DNA from: Tissierella praeacuta_A
Lineage (GTDB): Bacteria; Bacillota; Clostridia; Tissierellales; Tissierellaceae
Assembly (NCBI RefSeq): GCF_040396155.1
Contig: NZ_JBEBOY010000002.1
Coordinates: 62,001 to 126,000 of the forward strand
Reading direction: 5' to 3'
Length of the DNA: 64,000 nucleotides
Positions 51,495 to 60,709 of this stretch are shown here, piece by piece. The position numbers and the translations under genes were made by a program. Positions within the stretch are counted from its first letter, which is position 1. Each line of letters starts with the position of its first letter. The notes beneath the pieces were generated by a model. The model ran no database searches. It had not been told where the DNA came from and worked only from the letters and a program-made list of their open reading frames with translations.

Positions 51495-53339
51495 ATGAAA
51501 AAAGGTTGGAAAGTTATTATTCCATTATTTATGGTACTCTCACTTGTATTAACATCTTGTGGAAATAAGAATGTAAGTGTACCAGAGGAAGATGTTACTC
51601 AAGTAGAAGATACCAATCATGGAGAAGAGGTACAAGAAGAAAAGGATTTTGGAGAAGTAAAGTTACCTTATCCACAGGTACTAGAAAAAGCAGGGGAAAC
51701 AATTGGCGGAACACTTAATATTGGATTAGTTACACCTACACCTTTTGAGGGGGTTTTTAACACATTTTTATATTCAAACAATGTAGATTATAAATTAATG
51801 CAACCTACAAATGGAACATTTATGAAGTCTGGTCCGAATCATGAAATTGTAGACGGGGGATACTGTAATGTTGAATTTAATAAGGATACCAAGACAGCTA
51901 CTTATAAAATTCATAAAGATTTAACTTGGTGCGATGGAGTGCCAGTAACAGTTGATGATATAATATTCGTATATGAATCTATAGCAGATAAAGCTTATAC
52001 AGGTGTAAGATTTGATGGTGATTATAAAAATGTTGTAGGCATGGTAGAATACCATGAAGGAACTGCTGATACTATTTCAGGTCTTAAAAAGATTGATGAT
52101 AAGACACTTGAAGTATCCTTCAAAGAATTTTCTCCGGGGATACTGTGGGGGTCAGGGATTACTTACAATGCTGAGCCAGCACATTATCTTAAGGATATTC
52201 CATTAGAGGATATGGAAGGTCATGAAAGGGTTAGAATCAAACCTTTATCTTGTGGTCCATTTATGGTTTCAAATATAGTACCAGGTGAATCAGTGGAATA
52301 TGTTCCAAATCCATATTGGTTCGGAGAAAAACCTAAAGTCGATAAGATTATTTATAAAAGAACAACTCCTGATACTATAGTAGAAGCATTAAAATCTGGT
52401 ACCTTTGATTTAGTTGATGAGGTAAATGTTGATAGCTATCTAGAATATAAAGATTTAAAAAATATTACATTACTTTCAAATATAAGTGAAACTTATGGAT
52501 ATATAGGATTTAAATGTGGGAAATGGGATAAGGAAAAAGGCGAAGTTGTAATGGATCCAAATAAGAAGATGTCAGATCTTAAGCTAAGACAGGCAATTGG
52601 CTATGCTATGAATAATGAAGAGGTAGCAGAGGTGTTTTATAATAATTTGAGAATACCTGCTAACGCATTACTTACACCTTCCCATGCTACATTTTGGAAT
52701 TCTAACCAAGAAAGATATGATTATAATCCAGAGAAAGCAAAAAAAATTCTTGACGAAGCTGGTTATATAGATATAGATGGAGACGGTATGAGGGAAGACC
52801 CAAATGGAAATAAATTAAAGATTAATTTGCTTTCAATGTCAGGTGGAGATATTGCAGAACCATTGGCACAGTTTTATATCCAATGCTGGAATGAGATTGG
52901 GTTAGATGTAGGTCTACAGAATGGTAGATTAATAGAAATGAACGCATTTTATGATATGGTTAAGAAAGATAATGAAGATATTGATTTATTTATGGGAGCG
53001 TTTGGAACGGGATCTAATCCAGACCCATCAGGATTATATGGAAGAGATGCTTTATTTAACTATTCAAGATTTGCAACAGAGGAAAATGATAAATTATTAA
53101 AAGCTATTGCTTCTGAAGATGCATTCGGAGAAGATGGAATTGATAATGATTATTTAATAAAAGCTTATCATGATTGGGAAAAATATGCACATGATCAGGC
53201 TATAATGATACCAACTCACTATAGAATTACTTTAGCGGCAGTTAATAATAGAGTTAGTAGTTTTGATTTAAGTATAGTCACTGATTGGGGATGGGAGAAT
53301 ATTGGTTTATTGTCAGATACTCCTGAAATAGCAAAATAA
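51495..53339 (+). CDS. Peptide ABC transporter substrate-binding lipoprotein (DppA/OppA type)
   Basis: The 614-residue protein has a lipoprotein signal peptide (LVLTSCGNK, Cys about 22), an acidic linker, and an SBP_bac_5 domain with GTLNIGLV, KDLTWCDGVPVTVDDIIF (about 136-153) and YNPEKAKKILDEAGY (about 407-421). A short Asp-rich DIDGDGMRED loop follows, as in calcium sites. It delivers small or larger peptides to the permease. At 614 residues it is longer than the usual 530-550, mainly in the middle. GGGGGA precedes the ATG. Confidence 0.9.
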   Translation: MKKGWKVIIPLFMVLSLVLTSCGNKNVSVPEEDVTQVEDTNHGEEVQEEKDFGEVKLPYPQVLEKAGETIGGTLNIGLVTPTPFEGVFNTFLYSNNVDYKLMQPTNGTFMKSGPNHEIVDGGYCNVEFNKDTKTATYKIHKDLTWCDGVPVTVDDIIFVYESIADKAYTGVRFDGDYKNVVGMVEYHEGTADTISGLKKIDDKTLEVSFKEFSPGILWGSGITYNAEPAHYLKDIPLEDMEGHERVRIKPLSCGPFMVSNIVPGESVEYVPNPYWFGEKPKVDKIIYKRTTPDTIVEALKSGTFDLVDEVNVDSYLEYKDLKNITLLSNISETYGYIGFKCGKWDKEKGEVVMDPNKKMSDLKLRQAIGYAMNNEEVAEVFYNNLRIPANALLTPSHATFWNSNQERYDYNPEKAKKILDEAGYIDIDGDGMREDPNGNKLKINLLSMSGGDIAEPLAQFYIQCWNEIGLDVGLQNGRLIEMNAFYDMVKKDNEDIDLFMGAFGTGSNPDPSGLYGRDALFNYSRFATEENDKLLKAIASEDAFGEDGIDNDYLIKAYHDWEKYAHDQAIMIPTHYRITLAAVNNRVSSFDLSIVTDWGWENIGLLSDTPEIAK

Positions 53340-53375
53340 CAAAATAAATTAAAATAAATTGTTGAATAAATACAA

Positions 53376-53406
53376 TAAAGAAATTATCTTAAAATTGATT
53401 TCTTTA
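53376..53406 (+). terminator. Weak hairpin after the peptide transporter operon
   Basis: TAAAGAAAT pairs with ATTTCTTTA (9 bp) around 13 bases, followed by ATTACTTTT. The stem is AT-rich, so the call is tentative. Confidence 0.4.
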
Positions 53407-53644
53407 ATTACTTTTGAGAGTGTGTAAATAGATTTGTATTTTGTGTGCTTGTATATAAATCATGAAACGAGGGTATCATTATTGCTTAATTTTTTTACAA
53501 CAATTTTGTACAAATTAAAACTATTATAGACTTTAAATGACATCCCCTATACAGGCTGAGCGGTATATAAAAAGGAGCAATTAATTTTATAAAATTAACG
53601 ATTAACTTCTAAATACTATAAAGTGGAGTCTTTTAAAATGATGA
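53407..53644 (+). other. Intergenic region with no clear gene
   Basis: Between the peptide transporter and the small ORF at 53645 nothing long is open. AT-rich stretches with a GC-rich spot near 53540-53565 stand out, but no known riboswitch or tRNA fold was recognised. Confidence 0.3.
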
Positions 53645-53791
53645 ATGAAGAAATATTTGATTTATCAGTTCCTTGATGCTGGCAGCTATGATACCATAAG
53701 TTATTCTGAGAAACTATATACTTTTATAATTGACATAAATAAACTCTTAAAAAGATTAGAAATTTATAAATATAGAAAGAGGTTGTTTTAA
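53645..53791 (+). CDS. Possible 48-residue protein, possibly frameshifted
   Basis: The frame MKKYLIYQFLDAGSYD and onward runs 48 codons and ends inside a terminator hairpin, as real small genes do. The best ribosome binding site (GTGGAG near 53622) suits an ATG at 53638 in another frame, MMNEEIF, which stops after 12 codons. A one-base frameshift could therefore have split an older reading frame starting at 53638. The segment ISYSEKLYTFIIDINK vaguely recalls Spo0E-type phosphatases but lacks their SQ-L-D signature. Low confidence. Confidence 0.35.
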   Translation: MKKYLIYQFLDAGSYDTISYSEKLYTFIIDINKLLKRLEIYKYRKRLF

Positions 53792-53804
53792 AAACAACCT
53801 CTTT
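53776..53804 (+). terminator. Terminator after the small ORF
   Basis: AAAGAGGTTGTTTT (53776-53789) pairs with AAAACAACCTCTTT (53791-53804); T-run continues. The innermost pairs open into the loop. Confidence 0.75.
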
Positions 53805-53900
53805 TTATGTCGATTAATGTAGCGAATCTTAGCTTGTACATATATTTTTTTTATGGTATTCTAAGCTTAACAATTGTAACTAAAGTAGGTGTTTAATGAT

Positions 53901-54488
53901 ATGACAGATTACATATGCAAATCAATATTAAAAGAATTAAATTCAAAAAATATTATAAAAGAAGATGATATGGAAGTATATTATTATGGACTGCAATTAC
54001 TTATAGCTACATTATTTAAATGTTTAGGAATTCTCATTATTGCTGCTTTTACTGGTATAGTAAAAGAAACTGTTGTATTTATTATATTTTTTAGTAGCTT
54101 GCGAATACAAGCTGGAGGATATCATGCTAAGACTGTTTTGAATTGCTTTATAGGGACTATAATTTTAATTTCTATTTCCATTATACTAGTAAAAATCCTA
54201 TTTATGGCTTATCAGCCGTACTATATTCTAATATCTATGGTAGCTTCAATAGCCCTTGTTTTCTTATATGCACCATCGGAAAGTGAAAATAAACCATTAA
54301 CTAAAGAAGAAGAAATAATATATAGACGAAAAAGTTTACAAACCGTAATTATAGGAAATATTATTATATTGATTTTAATGGCTTTCAGCGATAAATCTAT
54401 TTACTTTGGAGTCATAGCTTCTACTGGTTTTTTATTAGAATCATTAACCCTAATACATCCTTGCAAACGTAAAAGTAAAACAAACTAG
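53901..54488 (+). CDS. agrB: AgrB-like peptide-processing membrane protease
   Basis: The 195-residue protein has about five membrane segments and the AgrB catalytic pair: His in AGGYHAKT and Cys in VLNCFIGT, seven residues later. AgrB cuts AgrD and forms its thiolactone ring. The frame opens at GTG 53889; ATG 53901 is preferred because AGGTG lies 10 bases before it and family members start at this point. The agrC and agrD genes follow on the same strand. Confidence 0.93.
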   Translation: MTDYICKSILKELNSKNIIKEDDMEVYYYGLQLLIATLFKCLGILIIAAFTGIVKETVVFIIFFSSLRIQAGGYHAKTVLNCFIGTIILISISIILVKILFMAYQPYYILISMVASIALVFLYAPSESENKPLTKEEEIIYRRKSLQTVIIGNIIILILMAFSDKSIYFGVIASTGFLLESLTLIHPCKRKSKTN

Positions 54489-54660
54489 TATTTAAAGAAT
54501 TGCTGGCAAAAGGGTGATTCTTTTTTATTAATTGATTTTCTTAATACTATATATTATTGAACAATAGATAAAGTAAATAGATGGAAGATGTTATATTATA
54601 AGGTATTAAATTATAATATCTAAAAAGACTTTTTCTCAAGTATTGGAGGTATATAGTATA

Positions 54661-56019
54661 ATGAATTCAATGGTAATGAATTTCTTTACAAATACGATTG
54701 ATACGACTCTAGTTTTCTATTTTTTAGTTAAGATACTTCATAAAAAAGATATAGATTTAAAAGTATGTATTCTGTTTTTATTAAAGCTAATAATTTTTAA
54801 TACACTAATTAATGAAATATTTGGTCTTGCAAATTCTTTAGGATTCTTATCTATATTTATTGTATCTACAATAGTTTATTCATATTTATTATCTGAAAAA
54901 TTTTATAAAGCATTACTTTATAGTATTTTAGGAACGGGATTAATGTTTCTTATTGAAATTATCACTGTTAATATAATCGCATTAATTTTTAAAATTACTC
55001 CATCAACAATATTAGAATTAAATATATACCGAGTTTTAGCAATTATTTGTGCTAAAGGTGGATTTTACTTATTTATTAAATATTTGATACAAAAAATTTA
55101 TATACCTCGATATATGAAAGCTAATAATATGTGGAGTATTATTTTAAGTGGATTTTTTAATATTTTAGTCGTATACATGATATTTGTTTTATATAAGATA
55201 ATGGAAATAAAATCAGTTGCAGGATATGTGTTTTCAATAGGTATGGGAATAGGAGTAATAATATTTAGCTGGCTCATATTCTCAACCTCAAAAAGAAAGA
55301 TATATCAAAATCAGCAGGAAATTATTTGGAAAATTAAAGAAGAAGAATTTCATAAAAAGGATTTTTACATTAAGAGTATGAATGATATTCTTCATACTAT
55401 AAGGTCACAAAGGCATGATTTAAATAATTATCTTAGTACTCTTTACGGACTACTATGTTTAGAAGATTATGAAGATGCTAAAAATTACATAACAAAGATT
55501 AATGATAGAGTTAGTAATATGAATAAAATAATAGAAACAAATCATCCTGTAATTACTGCTCTTGTAAGTATGAAGAAAAACAAAGCATTTGAAGAGAATA
55601 TTGACATGGAATTAGAAATAGATATGCCTGAAGATATTTCCATTGATTTTGTTGATTTATCCATTATAATAGGTAATTTATTGGATAATGCAATAGAGGC
55701 ATGTACTTTAATGGATAAAGATCTTGAAAGGAAAATTAAGTTATCCATAAGTGTTAAAGAAAAGCATTTGATTCTTGAAGTAACTAATACAAAATCTCAA
55801 AAAATAAAATTAGAGACTGAGAATATTACAGGAAGGTTCACAACTAAAGTTGACCAAGAGAACCACGGATTTGGTCTAGGTAATATTGAATTTATAGTCA
55901 AACAATATAATGGAATTATGAATATAGAAGATTTGGGACAAGAGTTTAAGGTAAATATAGCATTACCTATAGGAAAAGATATTAAGTATGGGATGCAATC
56001 TACCATTTATGCCATATAG
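54661..56019 (+). CDS. agrC: AgrC-like sensor histidine kinase
   Basis: The 452-residue kinase has about six N-terminal membrane helices, then the histidine-containing segment SQRHDLNNYLSTLYGL (His about 251) and a GHKL ATPase domain with NLLDNAIEACTLMD (about 340-353) and GFGLGNIEFI. These are HPK10/AgrC features. ATG 54661 has GGAGGT upstream; the frame opens at 54643. It should sense the peptide made by AgrBD, but the usual AgrA response regulator gene is not adjacent. Confidence 0.9.
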   Translation: MNSMVMNFFTNTIDTTLVFYFLVKILHKKDIDLKVCILFLLKLIIFNTLINEIFGLANSLGFLSIFIVSTIVYSYLLSEKFYKALLYSILGTGLMFLIEIITVNIIALIFKITPSTILELNIYRVLAIICAKGGFYLFIKYLIQKIYIPRYMKANNMWSIILSGFFNILVVYMIFVLYKIMEIKSVAGYVFSIGMGIGVIIFSWLIFSTSKRKIYQNQQEIIWKIKEEEFHKKDFYIKSMNDILHTIRSQRHDLNNYLSTLYGLLCLEDYEDAKNYITKINDRVSNMNKIIETNHPVITALVSMKKNKAFEENIDMELEIDMPEDISIDFVDLSIIIGNLLDNAIEACTLMDKDLERKIKLSISVKEKHLILEVTNTKSQKIKLETENITGRFTTKVDQENHGFGLGNIEFIVKQYNGIMNIEDLGQEFKVNIALPIGKDIKYGMQSTIYAI

Positions 56020-56071
56020 CTGGTAGTGCAATATATACTATGTATATATAAAAAAGAAAAGGGGGATAAGG

Positions 56072-56200
56072 ATGAAAAACAAAAGATACCTACTTAATTT
56101 AGTAGCAGTTTTAGCATTTACATTTGCAGAAATTAGTGCAATGAGTAATTGCTGGGGATTTTTATATCAACCAAAGATGCCTCAACAATTAAGAAAGTAA
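56072..56200 (+). CDS. agrD: AgrD-like cyclic peptide autoinducer precursor (42 aa)
   Basis: The 42-residue peptide has an amphipathic leader (MKNKRYLLNLVAVLAFTF), a core NCWGFL, and the conserved C-terminal YQPKMPQQL tail. By comparison with C. perfringens and C. difficile AgrD, the thiolactone ring should join Cys27 to Leu31 (Cys-Trp-Gly-Phe-Leu), with one or more residues as a tail. A good ribosome binding site (AGGGGGATAAGG) precedes the ATG. It lies just after agrC and before a terminator, and is too short for usual gene finders. Confidence 0.9.
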   Translation: MKNKRYLLNLVAVLAFTFAEISAMSNCWGFLYQPKMPQQLRK

Positions 56201-56220
56201 ATTATGATAGTCATTAAAGA

Positions 56221-56255
56221 AAAAATCTCAAGGGATAAAATTCTTTGAGATTTTT
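56221..56255 (+). terminator. Terminator of the agr operon
   Basis: AAAAATCTCAA (56221-56231) pairs with TTGAGATTTTT (56245-56255) around a 13-base loop, then more Ts. Confidence 0.8.
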
Positions 56256-56406
56256 TCTTTTTTTATTAAAAATTTATTTTATAACTTGTTTTTTTTACAT
56301 TTATAAATTAGAATATAATATTAAGATATAATAAAGTATTATTAATTTATATATTGTTATACTAATAAATAGAGTATTTTTATAGAAAATAAAGGAGGAG
56401 TTAATA

Positions 56407-57858
56407 TTGGAATTTGTAGGAGAAGGTTTGACTTTTGATGATGTTCTTTTACTTCCTGGCAAATCAGAAGTATTGCCTAAGGAAACTCATATCAGTACTT
56501 ATTTAACTAAAAATATAAAATTAAATATACCTTTAATGAGCGCTGGAATGGATACGGTAACTGAATCGAAAATGGCAATAGCTATGGCTAGAGAGGGCGG
56601 AATCGGCATTATTCATAAAAATATGACTATAGAACAACAAGCAATGGAGGTAGATAAAGTAAAAAGATCAGAACATGGTGTAATCACTGATCCATTTTTT
56701 TTATCTCCACATCATAGTGTATCGGATGCATTAGAGTTAATGGAGAGATATCATATATCAGGAGTTCCTATAACAGATGAAGATGGAAAATTAGTAGGGA
56801 TTATAACTAATAGGGATATTAGATTTGAAAAGGAAACTGCGAAAAAAATTGATGATGTGATGACTAAGAAAAATTTAGTTACTGCTACAATTGATATATC
56901 TATGGATGAAGCTTTGGACATTATGAAACAACATAAGATTGAAAAACTTCCTCTTGTAGATGACGAATTTATGCTATCTGGATTAATAACTATAAAGGAT
57001 ATAGAAAAATCTATTCAATATCCAAATTCAGCAAAAGATGATACTGGTAGACTTTTAGCTGGTGCGGCTGTTGGAGTAACTGGAGATATGATGGAAAGGG
57101 TATCTGCTTTAATTAAGTCTAAGGTTGACGTTATAGTCTTAGACACTGCACATGGACATTCTAAAGGAGTATTAGAAGCTGTAAGCAAAATAAAGAGAGA
57201 GTATCCAAACTTACAAGTAATTGCTGGAAATGTGGCAACTGCTGAAGCAACTGTAGACTTAATAAAACACGGAGCAGATGCTGTAAAAGTAGGAATAGGA
57301 CCTGGCTCTATTTGTACTACTAGAGTTGTAACTGGTATTGGTGTACCACAAATAACAGCTGTAATCAATTGTGCTAAGGCAGCGAAGGAATATGATATTC
57401 CAGTTATTGCTGATGGAGGAATTAAATATTCCGGAGATATAACAAAAGCAATAGCAGCTGGAGCAAATGTAATAATGGCAGGTTCATTATTTGCCGGAAC
57501 TGATGAGAGTCCAGGTGAAGAAGTTCTATATGAGGGAAGAAGATATAAAGAATACAGAGGAATGGGCTCTATGGGAGCAATGGATTCAGGAAGTAAAGAC
57601 AGATATTTCCAAGAAGATGTTAAAAAATATGTTCCAGAAGGTGTAGAAGGTAGAATTCATTATAGGGGACCATTAGGAGATGTTGTGTATCAACTTATTG
57701 GTGGATTAAAATCAGGAATGGGATATGTTGGAGCTAAAAATATTGAAGAACTACAAGAAAAAGCAAGATTTATAAAAATAACATCGGCATCTTTGATAGA
57801 AAATCATCCACATGATATTCATATTACAAAGGAATCACCAAATTATAGTAGAAGATAA
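56407..57858 (+). CDS. guaB: IMP dehydrogenase
   Basis: The enzyme oxidises IMP to XMP, the entry to guanine nucleotides. The 483-residue protein has the barrel start LTFDDVLLLPG, two CBS domains (about 95-205), the catalytic Cys loop GPGSICTTRVVTGIG (about 298-312), and the GGIKYSGDI and MGSMGAM segments. The start is TTG, with AGGAGGAG upstream and no in-frame ATG nearby. guaA follows after 13 bases, so the two form an operon. No guanine riboswitch was seen in the leader. Confidence 0.96.
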   Translation: MEFVGEGLTFDDVLLLPGKSEVLPKETHISTYLTKNIKLNIPLMSAGMDTVTESKMAIAMAREGGIGIIHKNMTIEQQAMEVDKVKRSEHGVITDPFFLSPHHSVSDALELMERYHISGVPITDEDGKLVGIITNRDIRFEKETAKKIDDVMTKKNLVTATIDISMDEALDIMKQHKIEKLPLVDDEFMLSGLITIKDIEKSIQYPNSAKDDTGRLLAGAAVGVTGDMMERVSALIKSKVDVIVLDTAHGHSKGVLEAVSKIKREYPNLQVIAGNVATAEATVDLIKHGADAVKVGIGPGSICTTRVVTGIGVPQITAVINCAKAAKEYDIPVIADGGIKYSGDITKAIAAGANVIMAGSLFAGTDESPGEEVLYEGRRYKEYRGMGSMGAMDSGSKDRYFQEDVKKYVPEGVEGRIHYRGPLGDVVYQLIGGLKSGMGYVGAKNIEELQEKARFIKITSASLIENHPHDIHITKESPNYSRR

Positions 57859-57871
57859 AAGGAGTGAAAGA

Positions 57872-58816
57872 ATGCAAGATTTTATAAATAAAAGTATTGA
57901 AGAAATTAAAAATAAGGTGGGAAATAAAAAGGCTATATGTGCACTATCAGGAGGGGTAGATTCTTCTGTAGCAGCAGTACTAGTTCATAGAGCTATAGGA
58001 GATAATCTAACTTGTGTATTTGTTGATCATGGCCTTTTAAGAAAAAACGAAAAACAAGAAGTAGAAAAGGTGTTTAGAGATAAATTCCATATAAATCTAA
58101 TCGTAGTTGATGCAGAAGATAGATTTTTAGGTAAACTAAAAGGAGTTACTGATCCTGAACAAAAGAGAAAGATAATAGGGGAAGAATTTATTAGAGTGTT
58201 TGAAGAAGAACAATCTAAACTTGAAGGTATTGAATTCTTAGTTCAAGGTACAATTTATCCAGATATAGTTGAAAGTGTTAATGAAGACGGTAAGGTAGCT
58301 GTTAAATCTCACCATAATGTAGGAGGACTTCCTGAAGATGTAAACTTTGAGCTTATAGAACCACTTAAAGAGTTATACAAGGAAGAAGTTAGGGAAGTAG
58401 GTAGGGCATTAGGAATAGAAGAAGAATTAGTAAGCAGGCAACCATTCCCAGGACCAGGATTAGGTGTTAGATGTCTAGGAGAATTAACTAAGGAAAAATT
58501 AGATATCCTTAGGGATGCTGACTATATCTATAGAGAAGAAATCAAAAAAGCAGGATTGGACAAGGAAATCTGGCAATACTTTGCAGTATTACCTAATATT
58601 CAATCAGTAGGTGTTATAGATGGCAAAAGAACCTATAAACATTTAATAGGATTAAGAGCTATAACTACTAAAGATGCTATGACTGCTAAATGGTATCCAA
58701 TACCACTAGATTTATTAGAAAAAATATCTACAAGAATTACAGATGAAGTACCTCAAGTAAATAGGGTGGTATTTGACATAACAAGTAAACCACCGGCTAC
58801 TATTGAGTGGGAGTAA
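57872..58816 (+). CDS. guaA: GMP synthase, stand-alone ATP-pyrophosphatase subunit (no glutaminase domain)
   Basis: The protein turns XMP into GMP. The 314 residues cover only the ATP-PPase domain (SGGVDSSVAA at about 27-36, KSHHNVGGLP) and the C-terminal dimer domain ending PPATIEWE. Usual bacterial GuaA is about 510 residues, with a glutamine amidotransferase domain of about 190 residues first; that domain is missing here. Its own AAAAGGAG site lies seven bases before the ATG and the ORF begins exactly at the domain border, so this is a real split gene. It resembles the archaeal two-subunit form; the partner glutaminase must be elsewhere, or ammonia is used. Confidence 0.9.
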   Translation: MQDFINKSIEEIKNKVGNKKAICALSGGVDSSVAAVLVHRAIGDNLTCVFVDHGLLRKNEKQEVEKVFRDKFHINLIVVDAEDRFLGKLKGVTDPEQKRKIIGEEFIRVFEEEQSKLEGIEFLVQGTIYPDIVESVNEDGKVAVKSHHNVGGLPEDVNFELIEPLKELYKEEVREVGRALGIEEELVSRQPFPGPGLGVRCLGELTKEKLDILRDADYIYREEIKKAGLDKEIWQYFAVLPNIQSVGVIDGKRTYKHLIGLRAITTKDAMTAKWYPIPLDLLEKISTRITDEVPQVNRVVFDITSKPPATIEWE

Positions 58817-58825
58817 TGAATTTAA

Positions 58826-58865
58826 GTCTTGGAACCTTTGGAAACAGAGGCTTCAAGACATTTTT
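58826..58865 (+). terminator. Terminator of guaBA
   Basis: GTCTTGGAACCT (58826-58837) pairs with AGGCTTCAAGAC (58848-58859), with one wobble and one mismatch, followed by T-rich sequence. Confidence 0.7.
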
Positions 58866-58993
58866 ATTTTTTGAAATTACTAAAAAGGTACTTTTAGGAT
58901 TTGTTTTATCCATATTTTGAGTGATGAATGGTTATTCTGCTTCTTTAGTGAATCAGCTGGAGTTTTATGGAGGTTAAGAGATGTGTTTTTAAA

Positions 58994-59241
58994 ATGAATA
59001 GGGTAGATGAACTAGGAACTAAAATAAAGAAAGATGATATTATAGAAACTATTTCAGGAATTGGTGGAGTAGAAAGAAGATTATTAATAGAATAAATTTT
59101 GGCAATTTAGTAATTAGCAACTTTACAATTGAAGTAGGACCTATGGATTATGGTTTTGAAATAGATGGAATAATGGTTATGGATTTTTTAAAAGTAGTGG
59201 GAGCAATAATTTATTTAGATAAAATGGTCATATGTGACTAA
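58994..59241 (+). pseudogene. Decayed retropepsin-like aspartic protease gene
   Basis: Two overlapping frames read as one protein. The first (58994-59095) gives MNRVDELGTKIKKDDII and ISGIGGVE; the second (59086-59241) gives INFGNLVISNFTIEVGP and FEIDGIMVMDFLKVVGAI. The pair matches the C-terminal half of clan AA (retropepsin-like) proteases, where GIIGMDFL and IDLDKM are typical. The N-terminal half with the catalytic DTG is gone, and a frameshift sits near 59086-59095. There is no usable start. Confidence 0.55.
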
Positions 59242-59331
59242 AAGTATAGATATAAGGCATGGGAAGTTATATGTATAGGTAGATTATTGTGAATTAAAGA
59301 TTATTTATATAAATTGTAAAGGAGAAAAATT

Positions 59332-59952
59332 ATGGAACATACTGAACGCTGGTTAGAATGGGCAAAAGAATTACAGTTTTTATCTCAGGTAGGATTAACT
59401 TATTCTAAAGATGTCTTTGATATCGAACGATTTGAAAGAATTAGAGAAATATCTGCTGAAATGATTAGTTACCAGAGTGACATGCATTTAGAAAAAGTGA
59501 AGGATTTATTTTGTAATGAAACTGGTTTTCAAACGCCTAAACTAGATACAAGGGATGCAATATTTGATAATAGAAAAATATTGTTGGTTAAAGAAAGGAG
59601 TGAAAAATGGTCTTTGCCAGGTGGCTGGGTAGATGTGAATCAATCTATAAAGTCAAATACTATAAAGGAAGTAAAAGAAGAATCTGGTTTGGATGTCAAA
59701 GCTTTAAGGTTAATAGCTTTACAAGATAGAAATAAACATAATAAACCTACTTATGCTTATGGGATTTGCAAAGTATTTATTCTTTGCGAGATAATAGGTG
59801 GTCGTTTTAGTCCTAATATTGAAACTGTAGAAAGTAAATTCTGGGGATTAGAAGAGATTCCTTTATTAGCAGAAGAGAAAAATAATATGGAGCAGATTGA
59901 AATGTGTTTTAATGCATATCAAAATGAGAAGTGGGAAGTCCAATTTGATTAA
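59332..59952 (+). CDS. Nudix hydrolase with N-terminal NUDIX_N domain
   Basis: The 206-residue protein has the N-terminal helical domain found before certain Nudix domains (about 1-65; acts on nucleoside diphosphates linked to other groups) and a Nudix box GGWVDVNQSIKSNTIKEVKE (about 102-121). The EVKEES metal-binding core is intact, but the usual first Glu of the box is Gln here. AAAGGAG precedes the ATG. It stands between remnants of lost genes, so it may have arrived or survived alone. Confidence 0.85.
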   Translation: MEHTERWLEWAKELQFLSQVGLTYSKDVFDIERFERIREISAEMISYQSDMHLEKVKDLFCNETGFQTPKLDTRDAIFDNRKILLVKERSEKWSLPGGWVDVNQSIKSNTIKEVKEESGLDVKALRLIALQDRNKHNKPTYAYGICKVFILCEIIGGRFSPNIETVESKFWGLEEIPLLAEEKNNMEQIEMCFNAYQNEKWEVQFD

Positions 59953-60323
59953 GAAAATAGAAAACTACATTTATTATTTAGTCGCATAATTTATAGAATG
60001 TGTCTTGCTTGCAGATAATATTAGATTCTATTATTCCTATTAACTTAGAAATTCTTCTGTTAATAATCAAAACTTTGTGTGTCAAGCTAATGATATGAAA
60101 ATTCATAACTAATAATAAAAAACAAAAAGCCAATAAAATATTCCAACTAACTATTTTATAGAGGATTTAATCAAAGATTAAATCCTCTATAAAATTATAT
60201 ATAAAATATAGAATATCTTAAGTTCTTAAAAATACCAAATTTCTATTCGACTTCGCCTATAGGAAATGTGCTATAATAATGACACTAGTATGAGGTATAG
60301 ATAAATCAATAGGTTTGTACAAT
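59953..60323 (+). other. Intergenic region with a 20-bp hairpin
   Basis: No gene is seen. ATTTTATAGAGGATTTAATC (60153-60172) pairs perfectly with 60176-60195 around AAA. The stem is strong, but no T-tract follows, so it could be a terminator, a processing site or a mobile-element scar. Confidence 0.45.
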
Positions 60324-60503
60324 CATGATAGTTTTAGGATTGAAAGTTTCCCATCCGTATTCCATATAGTAGAGTATTGGTGAGATTTACTAAAGGATTA
60401 TAATTTAAAGGTTATTGCAGAAATAGCGTCAGATGACTTAAGTGAGTTGTTGACTAATAAAATAAATAATATGGATAAAAAAGCTATGTTGCTCAATAGT
60501 TAA
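60324..60503 (+). pseudogene. Degenerate fragment, possibly from a SAM-dependent methyltransferase
   Basis: The frame 60324-60503 reads HDSFRIESFPSVFHIVEYW, a TGA, then DLLKDYNLKVIAEIASDD and LLTNKINNMDKKAM. The last part resembles the C-terminus of class I methyltransferases (IATDG-LS-LL--KIDNM). It has an internal stop and no N-terminal half. Confidence 0.4.
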
Positions 60504-60709
60504 AATACCATTTCTATTGCCGCGAAAAATCACAATTTTATTAACAATTGGGGATTTAAAGTAATAGTTTCTTTAATAATTACAACAGCGGTAAATTTAA
60601 TTACAAGAAAAATAGAATTTAAAAATTAATTTTGCAATCTTCCAATGTTGTTGAACATAAGTAGGGTTTATACGAAGTAATCTAAAATATGTTAATAAGG
60701 GTGAAAATA
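60504..60709 (+). other. Remnant-like open stretch
   Basis: A frame ending at about 60629 encodes NNWGFKVIVSLIITTAVNLI and a short charged tail, like the last membrane segment of a protein, but has no start. It is probably another lost gene. Confidence 0.3.

Noticed and set aside
53638..53676. Second selenoprotein candidate (in-frame TGA followed by TGC)
   Set aside because: A further in-frame TGA follows five codons later and no family or SECIS-like hairpin is seen; the other frame is open instead.
56260..56400. Purine riboswitch before guaB
   Set aside because: The leader is AT-rich and lacks the conserved loop-loop and junction sequences of a guanine aptamer.
60153..60195. Small regulatory RNA based on the 20-bp hairpin
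   Set aside because: No promoter with good spacing and no T-tract; recorded only as a hairpin.
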